Shown piece by piece: positions 35,051 through 47,170 of a stretch of DNA of 64,000 nt. This DNA is from Macrostomum hystrix (lineage: Eukaryota > Platyhelminthes > Macrostomidae): assembly GCA_950097015.1 (NCBI GenBank), contig CATNEN010000029.1:6839501-6903500 (forward strand), in the 5' to 3' direction. Under the pieces are notes generated by a model, which did not search any database, was not told the origin of the DNA, and was given only the letters and a program-made list of their open reading frames with translations. Positions within the stretch are counted from its first letter, which is position 1. Every line of letters starts with the position of its first letter. The position numbers and the translations under genes were made by a program.

Positions 35051-36836
35051 CGAGGGGTGTCCAAAAAGTAGTGATACTTTTGCTCGTATAGCCTTACTGC
35101 ATGCTTGAAAATCAGCAAGTTTGGTGTTGTTGGAAAGCGAAAAATATCAGCTTTAATTTTACTAAAAAATCATCCTCATATGTTTTTAAAAAAAGTTATC
35201 ACTGTCTATTTGAGCAAGGGTGGCTCATAGACTTACAAAAATACTGTATGGTTGACTTTGTTGAGTTTTTATCTGCCTCAAAGATTCATGAAGCTTTAGA
35301 GCTTAACAAATCAATAAATGTAAACCAATAAATACTGGGGTAGCATTTTACGAGCATACGAGGGTTGCTTTTTTGTCTGTGGTAAAATTGTGGCTAAGTC
35401 TTCTTTGCACTGCCAGCTTGCTTCTGCCTGCCTGCCTGCTTCTGCACTGCCAGCTCATTTTTCTTTCACAAGTGCTTGCTTTTTCAAGACCAGATTCTGT
35501 TCAACTGACAGTTATGGACGTGCACTCAAAGGAAGGACAGCGACACGCAATTCACACACTATGGAGTATTGGGAAAAGTGGACAGGAGATTTACCATCAT
35601 CTGTGCAGCATTCACGGAGCCGAAGCAGTAAGTCGCATGACGGTGTACAGATGGATCGAGCAATTTGAGTCAGGAAGAACAAATTGGCTGACTTGCCAAG
35701 GCCAGGAAGGCCATCTGCACCAAGCTCAAAGGCTTTGGCTGACCGGATTCTTGATCTGCTGGAAGAAGACTGCAGAATGACAATTCGTGAGATTGCTGAC
35801 AGACTCGACACCCCACGATCAACGGTTCATCTCTGCCTGACCAATATGAACTTCGTTAAGCTGAGCGCCCGCTGGGTCCCAAAGCTCCTCACTGCTGATA
35901 TGCGACTGCAGCGCCAGCAGACATGCCAAGGGAACCTGAATCTGGTAAGTCAACGAGGTGGCTGGAATCAGTTCCGCCAGTTGATTGTTACTGGCGACGA
36001 GACGTGGGTTCCACATTTTGACCCGCCGACAAAGCAAGAGTCTAAAGTGTGGACACTGAAGGGTTCCGACCCACCACTCAAGGCTCGCCGTGAAACTCAC
36101 TGTAAGATAATCATGCTGTCAGTTTTCTTTGACTGTAATGGCCCAATCACCATTGACTTCCTGGAGCCGAATACGATGATCAATGCAGACCGTTATTCGT
36201 CTCTCCTTGCAAGCCTGAAGGCAGACATCCAAAATAAGCGGCGCTCGGGAGTCAAGCCAGTCATCCTGCATCATGACAACGCCCGGCCGCACACTGCCCA
36301 CCAAACAATGGAGGCCATCAAAAAGCTAAAGTTTGACCTTCTGCCTCATCCGCCATATTCGCCAGATCTCGCGCCTGCGGATTTTGCCCTTTTCCCTCAA
36401 TTGAAGCGCCACCTGAGGGGCCGTGTCCATGTCAGCCGTGATCACCTGGAACAGGAAGTCCGCAGAGTACTTTTGCACGTGATTCTGCGACAGATCTACG
36501 CAGATGCGATTGATCGCTTGTTTCGTCGCTGGGAGAAGTGCGTGCAATCGGGGGGTAATTATGTCGAGAAAGCTTCCCTCCCTGATGATGATGAGTCGTA
36601 CTAACTGTCGAAACTTCTTGACCTGTTACACCATGCATAAATTCATTGTAACTCTATGGCTGACTTTGTTGTGTGTTTCTATTCATAACTTTGTTATGGG
36701 TTGTGTTTTTGTTAAATGTTTGCAGTCAAATTAAAGCTGATATTTTTCGCTTTCAAACAACACCAAACTTGCTGATTTTCAAGCATGCAGTAAGGCTATA
36801 CGAGCAAAAGTATCACTACTTTTTGGACACCCGTCG
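35051..36836. mobile_element. Mariner element, 1786 bp, nearly intact
   Basis: Flanked by TA (35049-35050, 36837-36838). Terminal inverted repeats of about 109 bp (35051-35159 and 36728-36836) start cgaggggtgtccaaaaagta on the left and differ from the right end at only a couple of positions, for example gagg versus gacg. It carries one transposase gene broken by a single frameshift. High arm similarity suggests recent activity. Confidence 0.95.
35514..36604 (+). pseudogene. Mariner DD34D transposase with one frameshift
   Basis: Starts ATG at 35514 with a helix-turn-helix region (TVYRWIEQFESGRTN), shifts frame at about 35680, and continues PRPGRPSAP to TAA at 36602-36604, about 362 codons in all. 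The catalytic triad is present: TGDETWV, HHDNARPH and YSPDLAPADF, with 34 residues between the second and third D. The shift fits loss of one base. The enzyme normally cuts and pastes the element at TA sites in the nucleus; this copy should be inactive unless the shift is an assembly error. Confidence 0.93.
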
Positions 36837-36838
36837 TA

Positions 36839-37847
36839 GAAACTGACAAGGTAGCTTGGTAGAATAAGCTTTGATCACATTTAACTGTCATGAACTCCAA
36901 AAATCATAAATGAATCATTGGTCAACTGTATGGTAGTTTCCCTTATGAGCAAGGAGCTACACATAGTCTAGGCTTTCAAGAGCAGCCATTCCCATGGCAG
37001 ACTCTACTGCTTAGTTGGTATCACATTGGCTTCTTTTGGTGGTATGCAGTGAGGCAGCTCTATACTTTGATCTGTTTCCCTGACCAGTCTGGTCCATTGG
37101 ATGACTTTTTGCACTTGCCCAACTGGCAGTACATCTGTGTGTGTTTCACATCAACCAAGGCAAAATATAAAATCCAAGCTTCTGTTGCCACCTGTACATC
37201 TTTCTACCTACATTGTAGGGCTGTAATTCCATTTCAAGGCAATCAATGCCCAATGAGAGTCTATTAAAAATAGTGCAACAATGAAGAGAAGATGTACATA
37301 GATAAAAATAGGCTAGTTTCCAGCAGTATGTCATTGATTTTAATGACATACTTCAAGTCAAAATTAGGTAAAACATCATATATTGATGGTATCAAGGTTT
37401 TTTTTTAAAGTTATGCAACCGGCAGATTATACCACTCTTGCAGTTTTTGTGCTGGCATGACTTACACAATCACACTGCAGCCCTTCTTGTCTAGGACAAA
37501 TCAGATTTTGTATTAATGACTTACCTGTGCCATAAGTAAATGTTTATGTTTATTATCTGTAAACAAATAATTGATAAATATTTAATTGACTTCCTTAAAC
37601 CTATGCACTGTATTGTAATAAGCTTGCTACACGTGGTTATAATTAGTGTTAGTTTATTAATGACATTGTTCACAACCCAGAATCATCATACTATTAATTA
37701 TATCCACTTCATTGATTAGAGCTTGGGCCGAGAAGTTCTTAAGTTTCTGTGGTTTAAAGTAATACATCTTACTGTTTTAGGCGCAATGCTGTTTTTCTAC
37801 AAAAAAAGCCATGTGACATAAAATGATTCTGAACAAAAAGCTGCTGT
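36839..37847. other. 5' flank of the activin receptor gene
   Basis: No gene or clear repeat. It presumably holds the promoter and any 5' UTR, but no core promoter motif can be assigned with confidence. Confidence 0.5.
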
Positions 37848-37849
37848 CT

Positions 37850-37866
37850 CGTAATTTTCTTACAGG
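37850..37866 (+). promoter_or_regulatory. Splice acceptor just upstream of the ACVR2 start
   Basis: gtaattttcttacag|ggc lies 18 nt before the ATG at 37884. It is a strong acceptor with no coding exon before it in the model, so it marks a 5' UTR intron or a spliced-leader trans-splice site. Confidence 0.6.
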
Positions 37867-37883
37867 GCATCAGCACAAAAATC

Positions 37884-40800
37884 ATGAAGCACTTGACGCC
37901 TATGCTCTTACTGATCAGCCTGAGCTTGCTGAATTCAAACTGCCGCGGCTTGCAGTGCTATAAGAAGGTGTCAGATGCTGATAGTGTTTCAGTAGAGACC
38001 TGCCCACCTGGTGTGCTCAGCTGCATTCTGCATTTTCGCATCAATCTATCGACTGGCGAGCGCCTATCCGGCATGTCCAGCTGTTGGAATACGCCGGATA
38101 TTTGCGGCGAAAATCACTGCCTGTATAAGCCGCACACTCGCTTCGAAGATCACGGCACCTGCTGCTGCCGCACCGATCGGTGCAATGTCATGGACAAAAT
38201 TCTACTTGTCACAACACCGCCGCCGCCATCGCCTACGACAGCTTTGAATCCTAACGGACCGCTCAGGCGGAGTTCGTCTTCTTCTGCTTCATCTGGCCCG
38301 CCGGTTTCCACCAGCATTTGGGCGAATGGCGGCTCAGACCACGCTGTGTCAGTGCTACTGTTCAGCTTGGCCCCAATTCTGGTCATCTGCGTCATTGTTG
38401 TGTTGGCATTTTTCCTCTACACAAGGCACAAAGGGAGGAAAAAAAGTCGTTCTGAATCTATCGGCCTGGCCAGCTGTCCCACTGAACGGCAAACTTTTCC
38501 AGTAATGAGATTCTAAACTGCTACTAATATGCATATAAAACGGGTGTCCTATGATCCCATATTCCTCTAGAACTGGTGTCCCATGATCCCATATTCCTCT
38601 AGAACTGGTGTCCCATGATCCCATATTCCTCTAGAACTGGTGTCCTATGATCCCATATTCCTCTAGAACTGGTGTCCCATGATCCCATATCCTCTAGAAC
38701 TGGTGTCCTATGATCCCATATTCCTCTACAACTGGTGTCCTATGATCCCATATTCCTCTACAACTGGTGTCCTATGATCCCATATTCCTCTAGAACTGGT
38801 GTCCTATGATCCCATATTCCTCTAGAACTGGTGTCCCATGATCCCATATTCCTCTAGAACTGGTGTCCTATGATCCCATATTCCTCTAGAACTGGTGTCC
38901 CATGATCCCATATCCTCTAGAACTGGTGTCCTATGATCCCATATTCCTCTACAACTGGTGTCCTATGATCCCATATTCCTCTACAACTGGTGTCCTATGA
39001 TCCCATATTCCTCTAGAACTGGTGTCCTATGATCCCATATTCCTCTAGAACTGGTGTCCCATGATCCCATATTCCTCTAGAACTGGTGTCCCATGATCCC
39101 ATATTCCTCTAGAACTGGTGTCCTATGATCCCATATTCCTCTACAACTGGTGTCCTATGATCCCATATTCCTCTAGAACTGGTGTCCCATGATCCCATAT
39201 TCCTCTAGAACTGGTGTCCTATGATCCCATATTCCTCTACAACTGGTGTCCTATGATCCCATATTCCTCTAGAACTGGTGTCCCATGATCCCATATTCCT
39301 CTAGAACTGGTGTCCTATGATCCCATATTCCTCTACAACTGGTGTCCTATGATCCCATATTCCTCTACAACTGGTGTCCTATGATCCCATATTCCTCTAG
39401 AACTGGTGTCCTATGATCCCATATTCCTCTACAACTGATGTCCCATGATCCCATATTCCTCTAGAACTGGTGTCCCATGATCCCATATTCCTCTAGAACT
39501 GGTGTCCTATGAACCCATATTCCTCTAGAACTGGTGTCCCATGATCCCATATTCCTCTAGAACTGGTGTCCTATGATCCCATATTCCTCTACAACTGATG
39601 TCCCATGATCCCATATTCCTCTAGAACTGGTGTCCCATGATCCCATATTTCTCTAGAACTGGTGTCCTATGATCCCATGATCCCATATTCCTCTAGAACT
39701 GGTTTCCTTTCTATGCCGACATTGCGCAGGTGGGCCACCTGTCCGGCCACATCAGCCTAAGAGAGAAACTGGCCACAGGTAAATTCGGCTGCGTCTACGT
39801 TGGCGAAGACTTAAATAGCGGCCAACGCGTGGCAGTGAAGGTGTTCAAGCCACAGGAGTGCAGCAGCTGGCTAGTCGAGCAGCAGATCTACAGCCTGCCA
39901 GAGATGGCCCATCCCAATATTCTCTGCTTCATTGGGGCCGATCGTTGCGGTCAGAATGACGACTCGCGACTCTGGTTAGTTACTGAGTACCATCCTCTTG
40001 GCAGCGCTCATGATTACCTGGCCGGCCACACGGTGTCCTGGATTGAACTGCTGGACTTGGCCGAGTCTCTTAGCCGCGGCCTGGCCTTCCTACACGAGGG
40101 CACAGCCGAGAAGCCGGCTATTGCTCATCGGGATATTAAAAGTCGCAACGTGCTGATTCGATCCAATCCAAATCTTAGCTGCTGCATTGCTGATCTGGGC
40201 CTAGCAAAGACTTTCTATCAGGGCGAGGCTATCGGAGATGTGCACCCACAGGTTGGCGCTTCATTTCGTCTGGCTTGGGCTTTGATCGAGGAGGGTAATG
40301 GCTGGCACATGCTGTAGGATCAGGACTCAGGAGGGTAATGTTTGGCACATGCTGTAGGATCAGGACTCAGGAGGGTAATGTTTGGCACATGCTGTAGGAT
40401 CAGGACTCAGGAGGGTAATGTTTGGCACATGCTGTAGGATCAGGACTCAGGAGGGTAATGTTTGGCACATGCTGTAGGATCAGGAGGGTAATGTTTGGCA
40501 CATGCTGTAGGATCAGGAGGGTAATGTTTGGCACATGCTGTAGGATCAGGAGGGTATTGGCTGGCACATGCTGTAGGATCAGGAGGGTAATGTTTGGCAC
40601 ATACTGTAGGATCAGGAGGGTAATGGCTGGCACATGCTGTAGGATCAGGAGGGTAATGCCTGGCACATGCTGTAGGATCAGGAGGGTAATGGCTGGCACA
40701 TGCTGTAGGATCAGGAGGGTAATGGCTGGCACATGCTGTAGGATCAGGACTCAGGAGGGTAATTTTTGGCACATGCTGTAGGATCAGGACTCAGGAGGGT

Positions 40801-43800
40801 AATGTTTGGCACATGCTGTAGGATCAGGACTCAGGAGGGTAATGTTTGGCACATGCTGTAGGATCAGGAGGGTAATGTTTGGCACATGCTGTAGGATCAG
40901 GAGGGTAATGTTTGGCACATGCTGTAGGATCAGGAGGGTATTGGCTGGCACATGCTGTAGGATCAGGAGGGTAATGTTTGGCACATACTGTAGGATCAGG
41001 AGGGTAATGTTTGGCACATGCTGTAGGATCAGGAGGGTATTGGCTGACACATGATGTAGGATCAGGAGGGCAATGGCTGCCGCATGCTGTAGGATCAGGA
41101 GGGTAATGGCTGCCACATGCTGTAGGATCAGGCGGGTATTGGCTGACACATGCTGTAGGATCAGGAGGATAATGTCTGGCACATGATTTAGGATCAGGAG
41201 GGTATTGGCTGACACATGCTGTAGGATCAGGAGGGTATTGGCTGAAACATGCTGTAGGATCAGGAGGGTATTGGCTGACACATGCTGTAGGATCAGGAGG
41301 GTATTGGCTGACACATGCTGTAGGATCAGGAGGATAATGTCTGGCACATGATTTAGGATCAGGAGGGTATTGGCTGACACATGCTGTAGGATCAGGAGGG
41401 TATTGGCTGACACATGCTGTAGGATCAGGAGGATAATGTCTGGCACATGATTTAGGATCAGGCGGGTATTGGCTGACACATGCTGTAGGATCAGGAGGGT
41501 ATTGGCTGACACATGCTGTAGGATCAGGAGGATAATGTCTGGCACATGATTTAGGATCAGGAGGGTATTGGCTGACACATGCTGTAGGATCAGGAGGGTA
41601 TTGGCTGACACATGCTGTAGGATCAGGAGGATAATGTCTGGCACATGATTTAGGATCAGGCGGGTATTGGCTGACACATGCTGTAGGATCAGGAGGGTAT
41701 TGGCTGACACATGCTGTAGGATCAGGAGGATAATGTCTGGCACATGATTTAGGATCAGGAGGGTATTGGCTGACACATGCTGTAGGATCAGGAGGATAAT
41801 GTCTGGCACATGATTTAGGATCAGGAGGGTATTGGCTGACACATGCTGTAGGATCAGGAGGGTATTGGCTGACACATGCTGTAGGATCAGGAGGGTATTG
41901 GCTGACACATGCTGTAGGATCAGGAGGGTATTGGCTGACACATGCTGTAGGATCAGGAGGATAATGTCTGGCACATGATTTAGGATCAGGAGGGTATTGG
42001 CTGACACATGCTGTAGGATCAGGAGGATAATGTCTGGCACATGATTTAGGATCAGGAGGGTATTGGCTGGCACATGCTGTAGGATCAGGAGGGTAATGGC
42101 TGGCACATGCTGTAGGATCAGGACTCAGGAGGGTAATGTTTGGCACATGCTGTAGGATCAGGACTCAGGAGGGTAATGTTTGGCACATGCTGTAGGATCA
42201 GGACTCAGGAGGGTAATGTTTGGCACATGCTGTAGGATCAGGAGGGTAATGTTTGGCACATGCTGTAGGATCAGGAGGGTATTGGCTGGCACATGCTGTA
42301 GGTTTAGGAGGGTAATGTTTGGCACATATTGTAGGATCAGGAGGGTATTGGCTGACACATGCTGTAGGATCAGGAGGGTAATGGCTGGCACATGCTGTAG
42401 GATCAGGAGGGTAATGGCTGGCACATGATTTAGGATCAGGAGGGTATTGGCTGACACATGCTGTAGGATCAGGAGGATAATGTCTGGCACATGATTTAGG
42501 ATCAGGAGGGTATTGGCTGACACATGCTGTAGGATCAGGAGGGTATTGGCTGACACATGCTGTAGGATCAGGAGGGTATTGGCTGACACATGCTGTAGGA
42601 TCAGGAGGGTATTGGCTGACACATGCTGTAGGATCAGGAGGGTAATGGCTGGCACATGCTGTAGGATCAGGAGGGTAATGGCTGGCACATGCTGTAGGAT
42701 CAGGAGGGTAATGGCTGGCACATGCTGTAGGATCAGGAGGGTAATGGCTGGCACATGCTGTAGGATCAGGAGGGTAATGGCTGGCACATGCTGTAGGATC
42801 AGGAGGGTAATGTTTGGCACATGCTGTAGGATCAGGAGGGTAATGTTTGGCACATGCTGTAGGATCAGGAGGGTAATGTTTGGCACATGCTGTAGGATCA
42901 GGAGGGTAATGGCTGGCACATGCTGTAGGATCAGGAGGGTATTGGCTGGCACATGCTGTAGGATCAGGAGGGTAATGGCTGGCACATGCTGTAGGATCAG
43001 GACTCAGGAGGGTAATGTTTGGCACATGCTGTAGGATCAGGACTCAGGAGGGTAATGTTTGGCACATGCTGTAGGATCAGGACTCAGGAGGGTAATGTTT
43101 GGCACATGCTGTAGGATCAGGAGGGTAATGTTTGGCACATGCTGTAGGATCAGGAGGGTATTGGCTGGCACATGCTGTAGGATCAGGAGGGTAATGTTTG
43201 GCACATACTGTAGGATCAGGAGGGTATTGGCTGACACATGCTGTAGGATCAGGAGGGTAATGGCTGGCACATGCTGTAGGATCAGGAGGGTAATGGCTGG
43301 CACATGCTGTAGGATCAGGAGGGTAATGGCTGGCACATGCTGTAGGATCAGGAGGGTAATGTTTGGCACATGCTGTAGGATCAGGAGGGTAATGTTTGGC
43401 ACATGCTGTAGGATCAGGAGGGTAATGTTTGGCACATGCTGTAGGATCAGGAGGGTAATGGCTGGCACATGCTGTAGGATCAGGAGGGTATTGGCTGACA
43501 CATGATGTAGGATCAGGAGGGCAATGGCTGCCGCATGCTGTAGGATCAGGAGGGTAATGGCTGCCACATGCTGTAGGATCAGGCGGGTATTGGCTGACAC
43601 ATGCTGTAGGATCAGGAGGATAATGTCTGGCACATGATTTAGGATCAGGAGGGTATTGGCTGACACATGCTGTAGGATCAGGAGGGTATTGGCTGACACA
43701 TGCTGTAGGATCAGGAGGGTATTGGCTGACACATGCTGTAGGATCAGGAGGGTATTGGCTGACACATGCTGTAGGATCAGGAGGATAATGTCTGGCACAT

Positions 43801-45422
43801 GATTTAGGATCAGGAGGGTATTGGCTGACACATGCTGTAGGATCAGGAGGGTATTGGCTGACACATGCTGTAGGATCAGGAGGATAATGTCTGGCACATG
43901 ATTTAGGATCAGGCGGGTATTGGCTGACACATGCTGTAGGATCAGGAGGGTATTGGCTGACACATGCTGTAGGATCAGGAGGATAATGTCTGGCACATGA
44001 TTTAGGATCAGGAGGGTATTGGCTGACACATGCTGTAGGATCAGGAGGATAATGTCTGGCACATGATTTAGGATCAGGAGGGTATTGGCTGACACATGCT
44101 GTAGGATCAGGAGGGTATTGGCTGACACATGCTGTAGGATCAGGAGGGTATTGGCTGACACATGCTGTAGGATCAGGAGGATAATGTCTGGCACATGATT
44201 TAGGATCAGGAGGATTATGGCTGGCGCATGCTCAAGTTCATCTCATTGACACCTTAAATTCCACCAGGTTGGTACCAGGCGCTACATGTCTCCCGAAGTG
44301 CTAGAAGGCGCTATGAGCTTCTACAAGGACAGCTTCCTCAGAGTGGATGTGTACTCACTGGGCCTGGTGCTCTGGGAGATGCTGACACGCTGCACTGACG
44401 CCTACGGCGAAGATGGTGTGCCACCCTATCGGCTGCCGTTCGAAGCTGAGACTGGCTCAGCCAATCCCAGCCTGTTGCAGATGCAGGCGGTTGTGGTCCA
44501 TGAGCGGCGCCGGCCGGAGTTCCCACCCGGCTGTCAGGAGCATCAGGTATATATTTTTTTGCTTCTAGCTGGGACTAGCAGAAATTTTGCCCCTTCCTTA
44601 CTGGGGCGGAAATTAGACATCCAGCTGTTTTCATCGACCTTATCTGTGACTAAATTTCGATCATAACTATTAATTATTAGGATTGAAAAATTTCCGCTTT
44701 ATCCGATGAAACAACTTCCAGAACCACATCAGTATTGTCGAGATATTCAACGATTGTCGTCGGGGTGTCGTCATGTGGCAAAAACCACCAATATATTCCG
44801 AATTTTTCTGCTCACAAAATTTCATCACGTAACCTTGTTAGTCGTCCTTGTCAACAGGGTCTTCGACAAAACTCGCAGAATATTTCGACGATGCTCAAGT
44901 CGGATGGCTTTGAAAGCCAGTTCATCGTAAATGGCAAAATATTTTTATCCATATTTAATTTTCACTGGTTGACTGAATGGACGAAAATTGGTCATTCGGT
45001 TTGAATCGTGAAGTAGGCAGCCCGTGGTCATTCCCCAAGGTGCAACAATAGCATTGTAGCTCGTATTTCCACTGTTAGGGAAGACACATTATTCCACGTC
45101 AGATATTCAGATTTCCGAGCTCGCACAACAGGGCCTGTCCTATCTTCGCGAGACAATTTCCTGTTGCTGGGATCACGTGCCGGAGGCTCGCCTAACCGCC
45201 GCCTGCGTTGCCGAGCGCTGCAAGACCCTGCGCCGGCTGCCAGTCAGCGTCGCCGCCGAGGAGGCGCGCCAGGCGGCACAGCTGAATAGCGTCGACAATT
45301 CGCCCGCGTTAACTCCTCCAATCTCGCCTCGACAGGTGCCTCGCGCCGCCGTTGTCAACGAAGTCGCCAATCTGGCCGAGGATGAGTTGCGCCCACTGCG
45401 CGAAGCTGAAGATGCGGTCTAG
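37884..45422 (+). CDS. ACVR2: Activin receptor type II serine/threonine kinase, four exons
   Basis: Exons are 37884-38501, 39730-40251, 44268-44546 and 45111-45422, all phase 0, 1731 nt (576 aa; human ACVR2A 513). A signal peptide (1 to about 22) is followed by a cysteine-rich three-finger ectodomain ending in CCCRTDRCN (93-101), one membrane segment (about 156-179), and a kinase with P-loop ATGKFGCVYV, Lys243, HRDIKSRN (Asp341), DLG (361-363), TRRYMSPEVLEGA, LGLVLWEM, and VVVHERRRPEFPP. No GS box is present, and the VVVH..RRP block is typical of type II activin receptors. These bind activin/BMP ligands at the cell surface and phosphorylate type I partners. The tail after WDHVPEARLTAACVAERC is about 70 residues, rich in Ala and Glu. 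Oddities: DLG in place of the usual DFG; introns 1 and 2 are almost wholly minisatellite; intron 3 carries a dispersed repeat. Confidence 0.94.
38525..39705. repeat. Minisatellite, 32-bp unit, filling ACVR2 intron 1
   Basis: About 36 copies of a 32-bp unit with tcccatattcctctagaact then ggtgtcctatga. Variants are ctctacaac, tcccatga and one ttctc. It occupies nearly all of the 1228-bp intron. On the sense strand each unit reads tattcctctag|aa, a convincing 3' splice-site look-alike. Confidence 0.98.
40290..44225. repeat. Giant minisatellite, 33/40-bp units, filling ACVR2 intron 2
   Basis: About 115 copies of a 33-bp unit with gctgtaggatcaggagggta then atggctggcacat. A 40-bp subtype has an extra gactcag. 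Subtypes are gtttggcac, ggctgacac and gtctggcacatgattt. The 40-mers head four blocks near 40312, 40745, 42115 and 42995. A rare-variant run (catgatgtag, then ggctgccgc, then ggcgggtatt) at 41050-41140 recurs at 43501-43590, showing block duplication with a 2451-bp offset. Open frames of up to 440 codons here are array artefacts. Confidence 0.98.
44735..45095 (+). repeat. Dispersed repeat family A, copy 3 (ACVR2 intron 3)
   Basis: Contains the ordered blocks attcaacgattgtcgtcggg, ccttgtcaacagggtcttcg, atttcgacgatgctc and gtcattcggtttg..tcgtgaagtaggcag shared with the copies at 16199 and 59448. It is the most complete copy in the window. It sits within intron 3 with its right end close to the acceptor of exon 4. 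Confidence 0.75.
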
Positions 45423-45589
45423 AACTGTCCCATCGGAATCTTGAAAGCTCCTGTTCAGCCATCCACTCTGTTTGTTGAGTCATTCGTTTTCTTAAGTCGT
45501 TTTATTCAACTTAGATTTGCCTAGCTATTTTATCTCTGAGATCGATCCGGGATTCTCTTCCCGGGAAGTCTCTGAATCGATTATGTTCG

Positions 45590-46555
45590 ATTATTGGGAT
45601 TTCAATTGACAGTCTTGGGATTCCTAGATAGTTTTTTGGGATTTCAATTGATAGTCTTGGGATTCCTAGATTGTTTTTTGGGATTTCAATTGACAGTCTT
45701 GGGATTCCTAGATTGTTTTTTGGGATTTCAATTGATAGTCTTGGTATTCCTAGATTGTTTTTTGGGATTTCAATTGACAGTCTTGGGATTCCTAGATTGT
45801 TTTTTGGGATTTCAATTGACAGTCTTGGGATTCCTAGATTGTTTCTTGGGATTTCAATTGACAGTCTTGGGATTCCTAGATTGTTTTTTGGGATTTCAAT
45901 TGATAGTCTTGGTATTCCTAGATTGTTTTTTGGGATTTCAATTGACAGTCTTGGGATTCCTAGATTGTTTTTTGGGATTTCAATTGACAGTCTTGGGATT
46001 CCTAGATTGTTTCTTGGGATTTCAATTGACAGTCTTGGGATTCCTAGATTGTTTTTTGGGATTTCAATTGACAGTCTTGGGATTCCTAGATTGTTTTTTG
46101 GGATTTCAATTGACAGTCTTGGGATTCCAGGATTGCAATACTTTAGTGATTTCAATTGACAGACTTGGGTTTCCAGGATTGTGAACTTTTTGGGATTTCA
46201 ATTGCCAGACTTGAGATTCTAGGATTGTGATTTTTTAGGGATTTCAATTGACAGTCTTGGGATTCCAGGATTGCAATACTTTAGGGATTTCAATTGACAG
46301 ACTTGGGTTTCCAGGATTGTGAACTTTTTGGGATTTCAATTGACAGTCTTGGGATTTTTAGATTGTGATTTTTAGGGATTTCAATTGACAGTCTTGGGAT
46401 TCCAGGATTGCAATACTTTAGGGATTTCAATTGACAGACTTGGGTTTCCAGGATTGTGAACTTTTTGGGATTTCAATTGCCAGACTTGAGATTCTAGGAT
46501 TGTGATTTTTTAGGGATTTCAGTTGATTGTCTTGAGATTACGTGATTGTGATTGT
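45590..46555. repeat. Minisatellite, 42-bp unit, downstream of ACVR2
   Basis: About 22 copies of a 42-bp unit with gggatttcaattgacagtct then tgggattcctagattgtttt. The right third (from about 46130) is more diverged, with ccaggattgcaatactttag and gtgaactttt variants repeating as larger blocks. The period is a multiple of three, hence spurious open frames. Confidence 0.97.
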
Positions 46556-47040
46556 TTTGGGACTTTATTTATACAGTCTTAGGACTCCGGGTTCATGGGG
46601 ATTAAGCTTGAAGTTCTTAAGATTCAGGTATTGCAATCTTTTGGGGATTTTAGTTGACCATCTTGGGATTCTGTGATTTCGATTTTTTGGGATTACAATT
46701 GTTGAAATTGGTGAAAAAAACCGAATTCGTTATAACTAACATTTCAAATACATTATAAATTCAGATATATATAATCGTATTCGCAATGTTAAGGTTTGGA
46801 TTCACAATATTTTCGTTTAATATATGCATATTTTGCTGCTTTAAGTCAGGAAATTCTGTGTACTTTGTGTACGTTTGTCAACTTTTTTGCTGCTAGATTT
46901 TTAGGCCATGGCAATTTGTTTAGTTGTTTTCCAGTATGCTTGCTTTTCCTACTGTCTACTGTTTATATTAAGCATTATTGTTTCTTTTAACTAAACACAA
47001 TTATTTGCGCCGTTTTCGACTAAAAAGCTCGTTACACCTG
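46556..47040. other. Intergenic DNA
   Basis: Degenerate array edge, then AT-rich sequence with no supported gene. Confidence 0.55.
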
Positions 47041-47170
47041 CCCCAATTGGGCCAGATGTGCAGCGGCCGACGGCACAGCAGCAGCTATTGTTCCAGTGGA
47101 TTTTGGAATCGAACCCCCGACCTTCAAGTCGTAAGTCCGACGCTCTAGGCCGCTAGGCCACGCACAGGCG
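47041..47170 (-). mobile_element. tRNA-derived SINE, inverted copy
   Basis: Read on the minus strand: tggcctagcggcctagagcg (A box region), tcggacttacgacttgaagg, gtcgggggttcgattcc (B box region), then a short body ending gctgcacatctggcccaatt. It matches the SINE at 18721-19265 in head and tail. Confidence 0.8.

Noticed and set aside
40784-44194. Very long open frames (275-440 codons) on both strands in the ACVR2 intron
   Set aside because: They are translations of the 33-bp array, whose period is a multiple of three. They fall between two exons of the receptor and have no homology.
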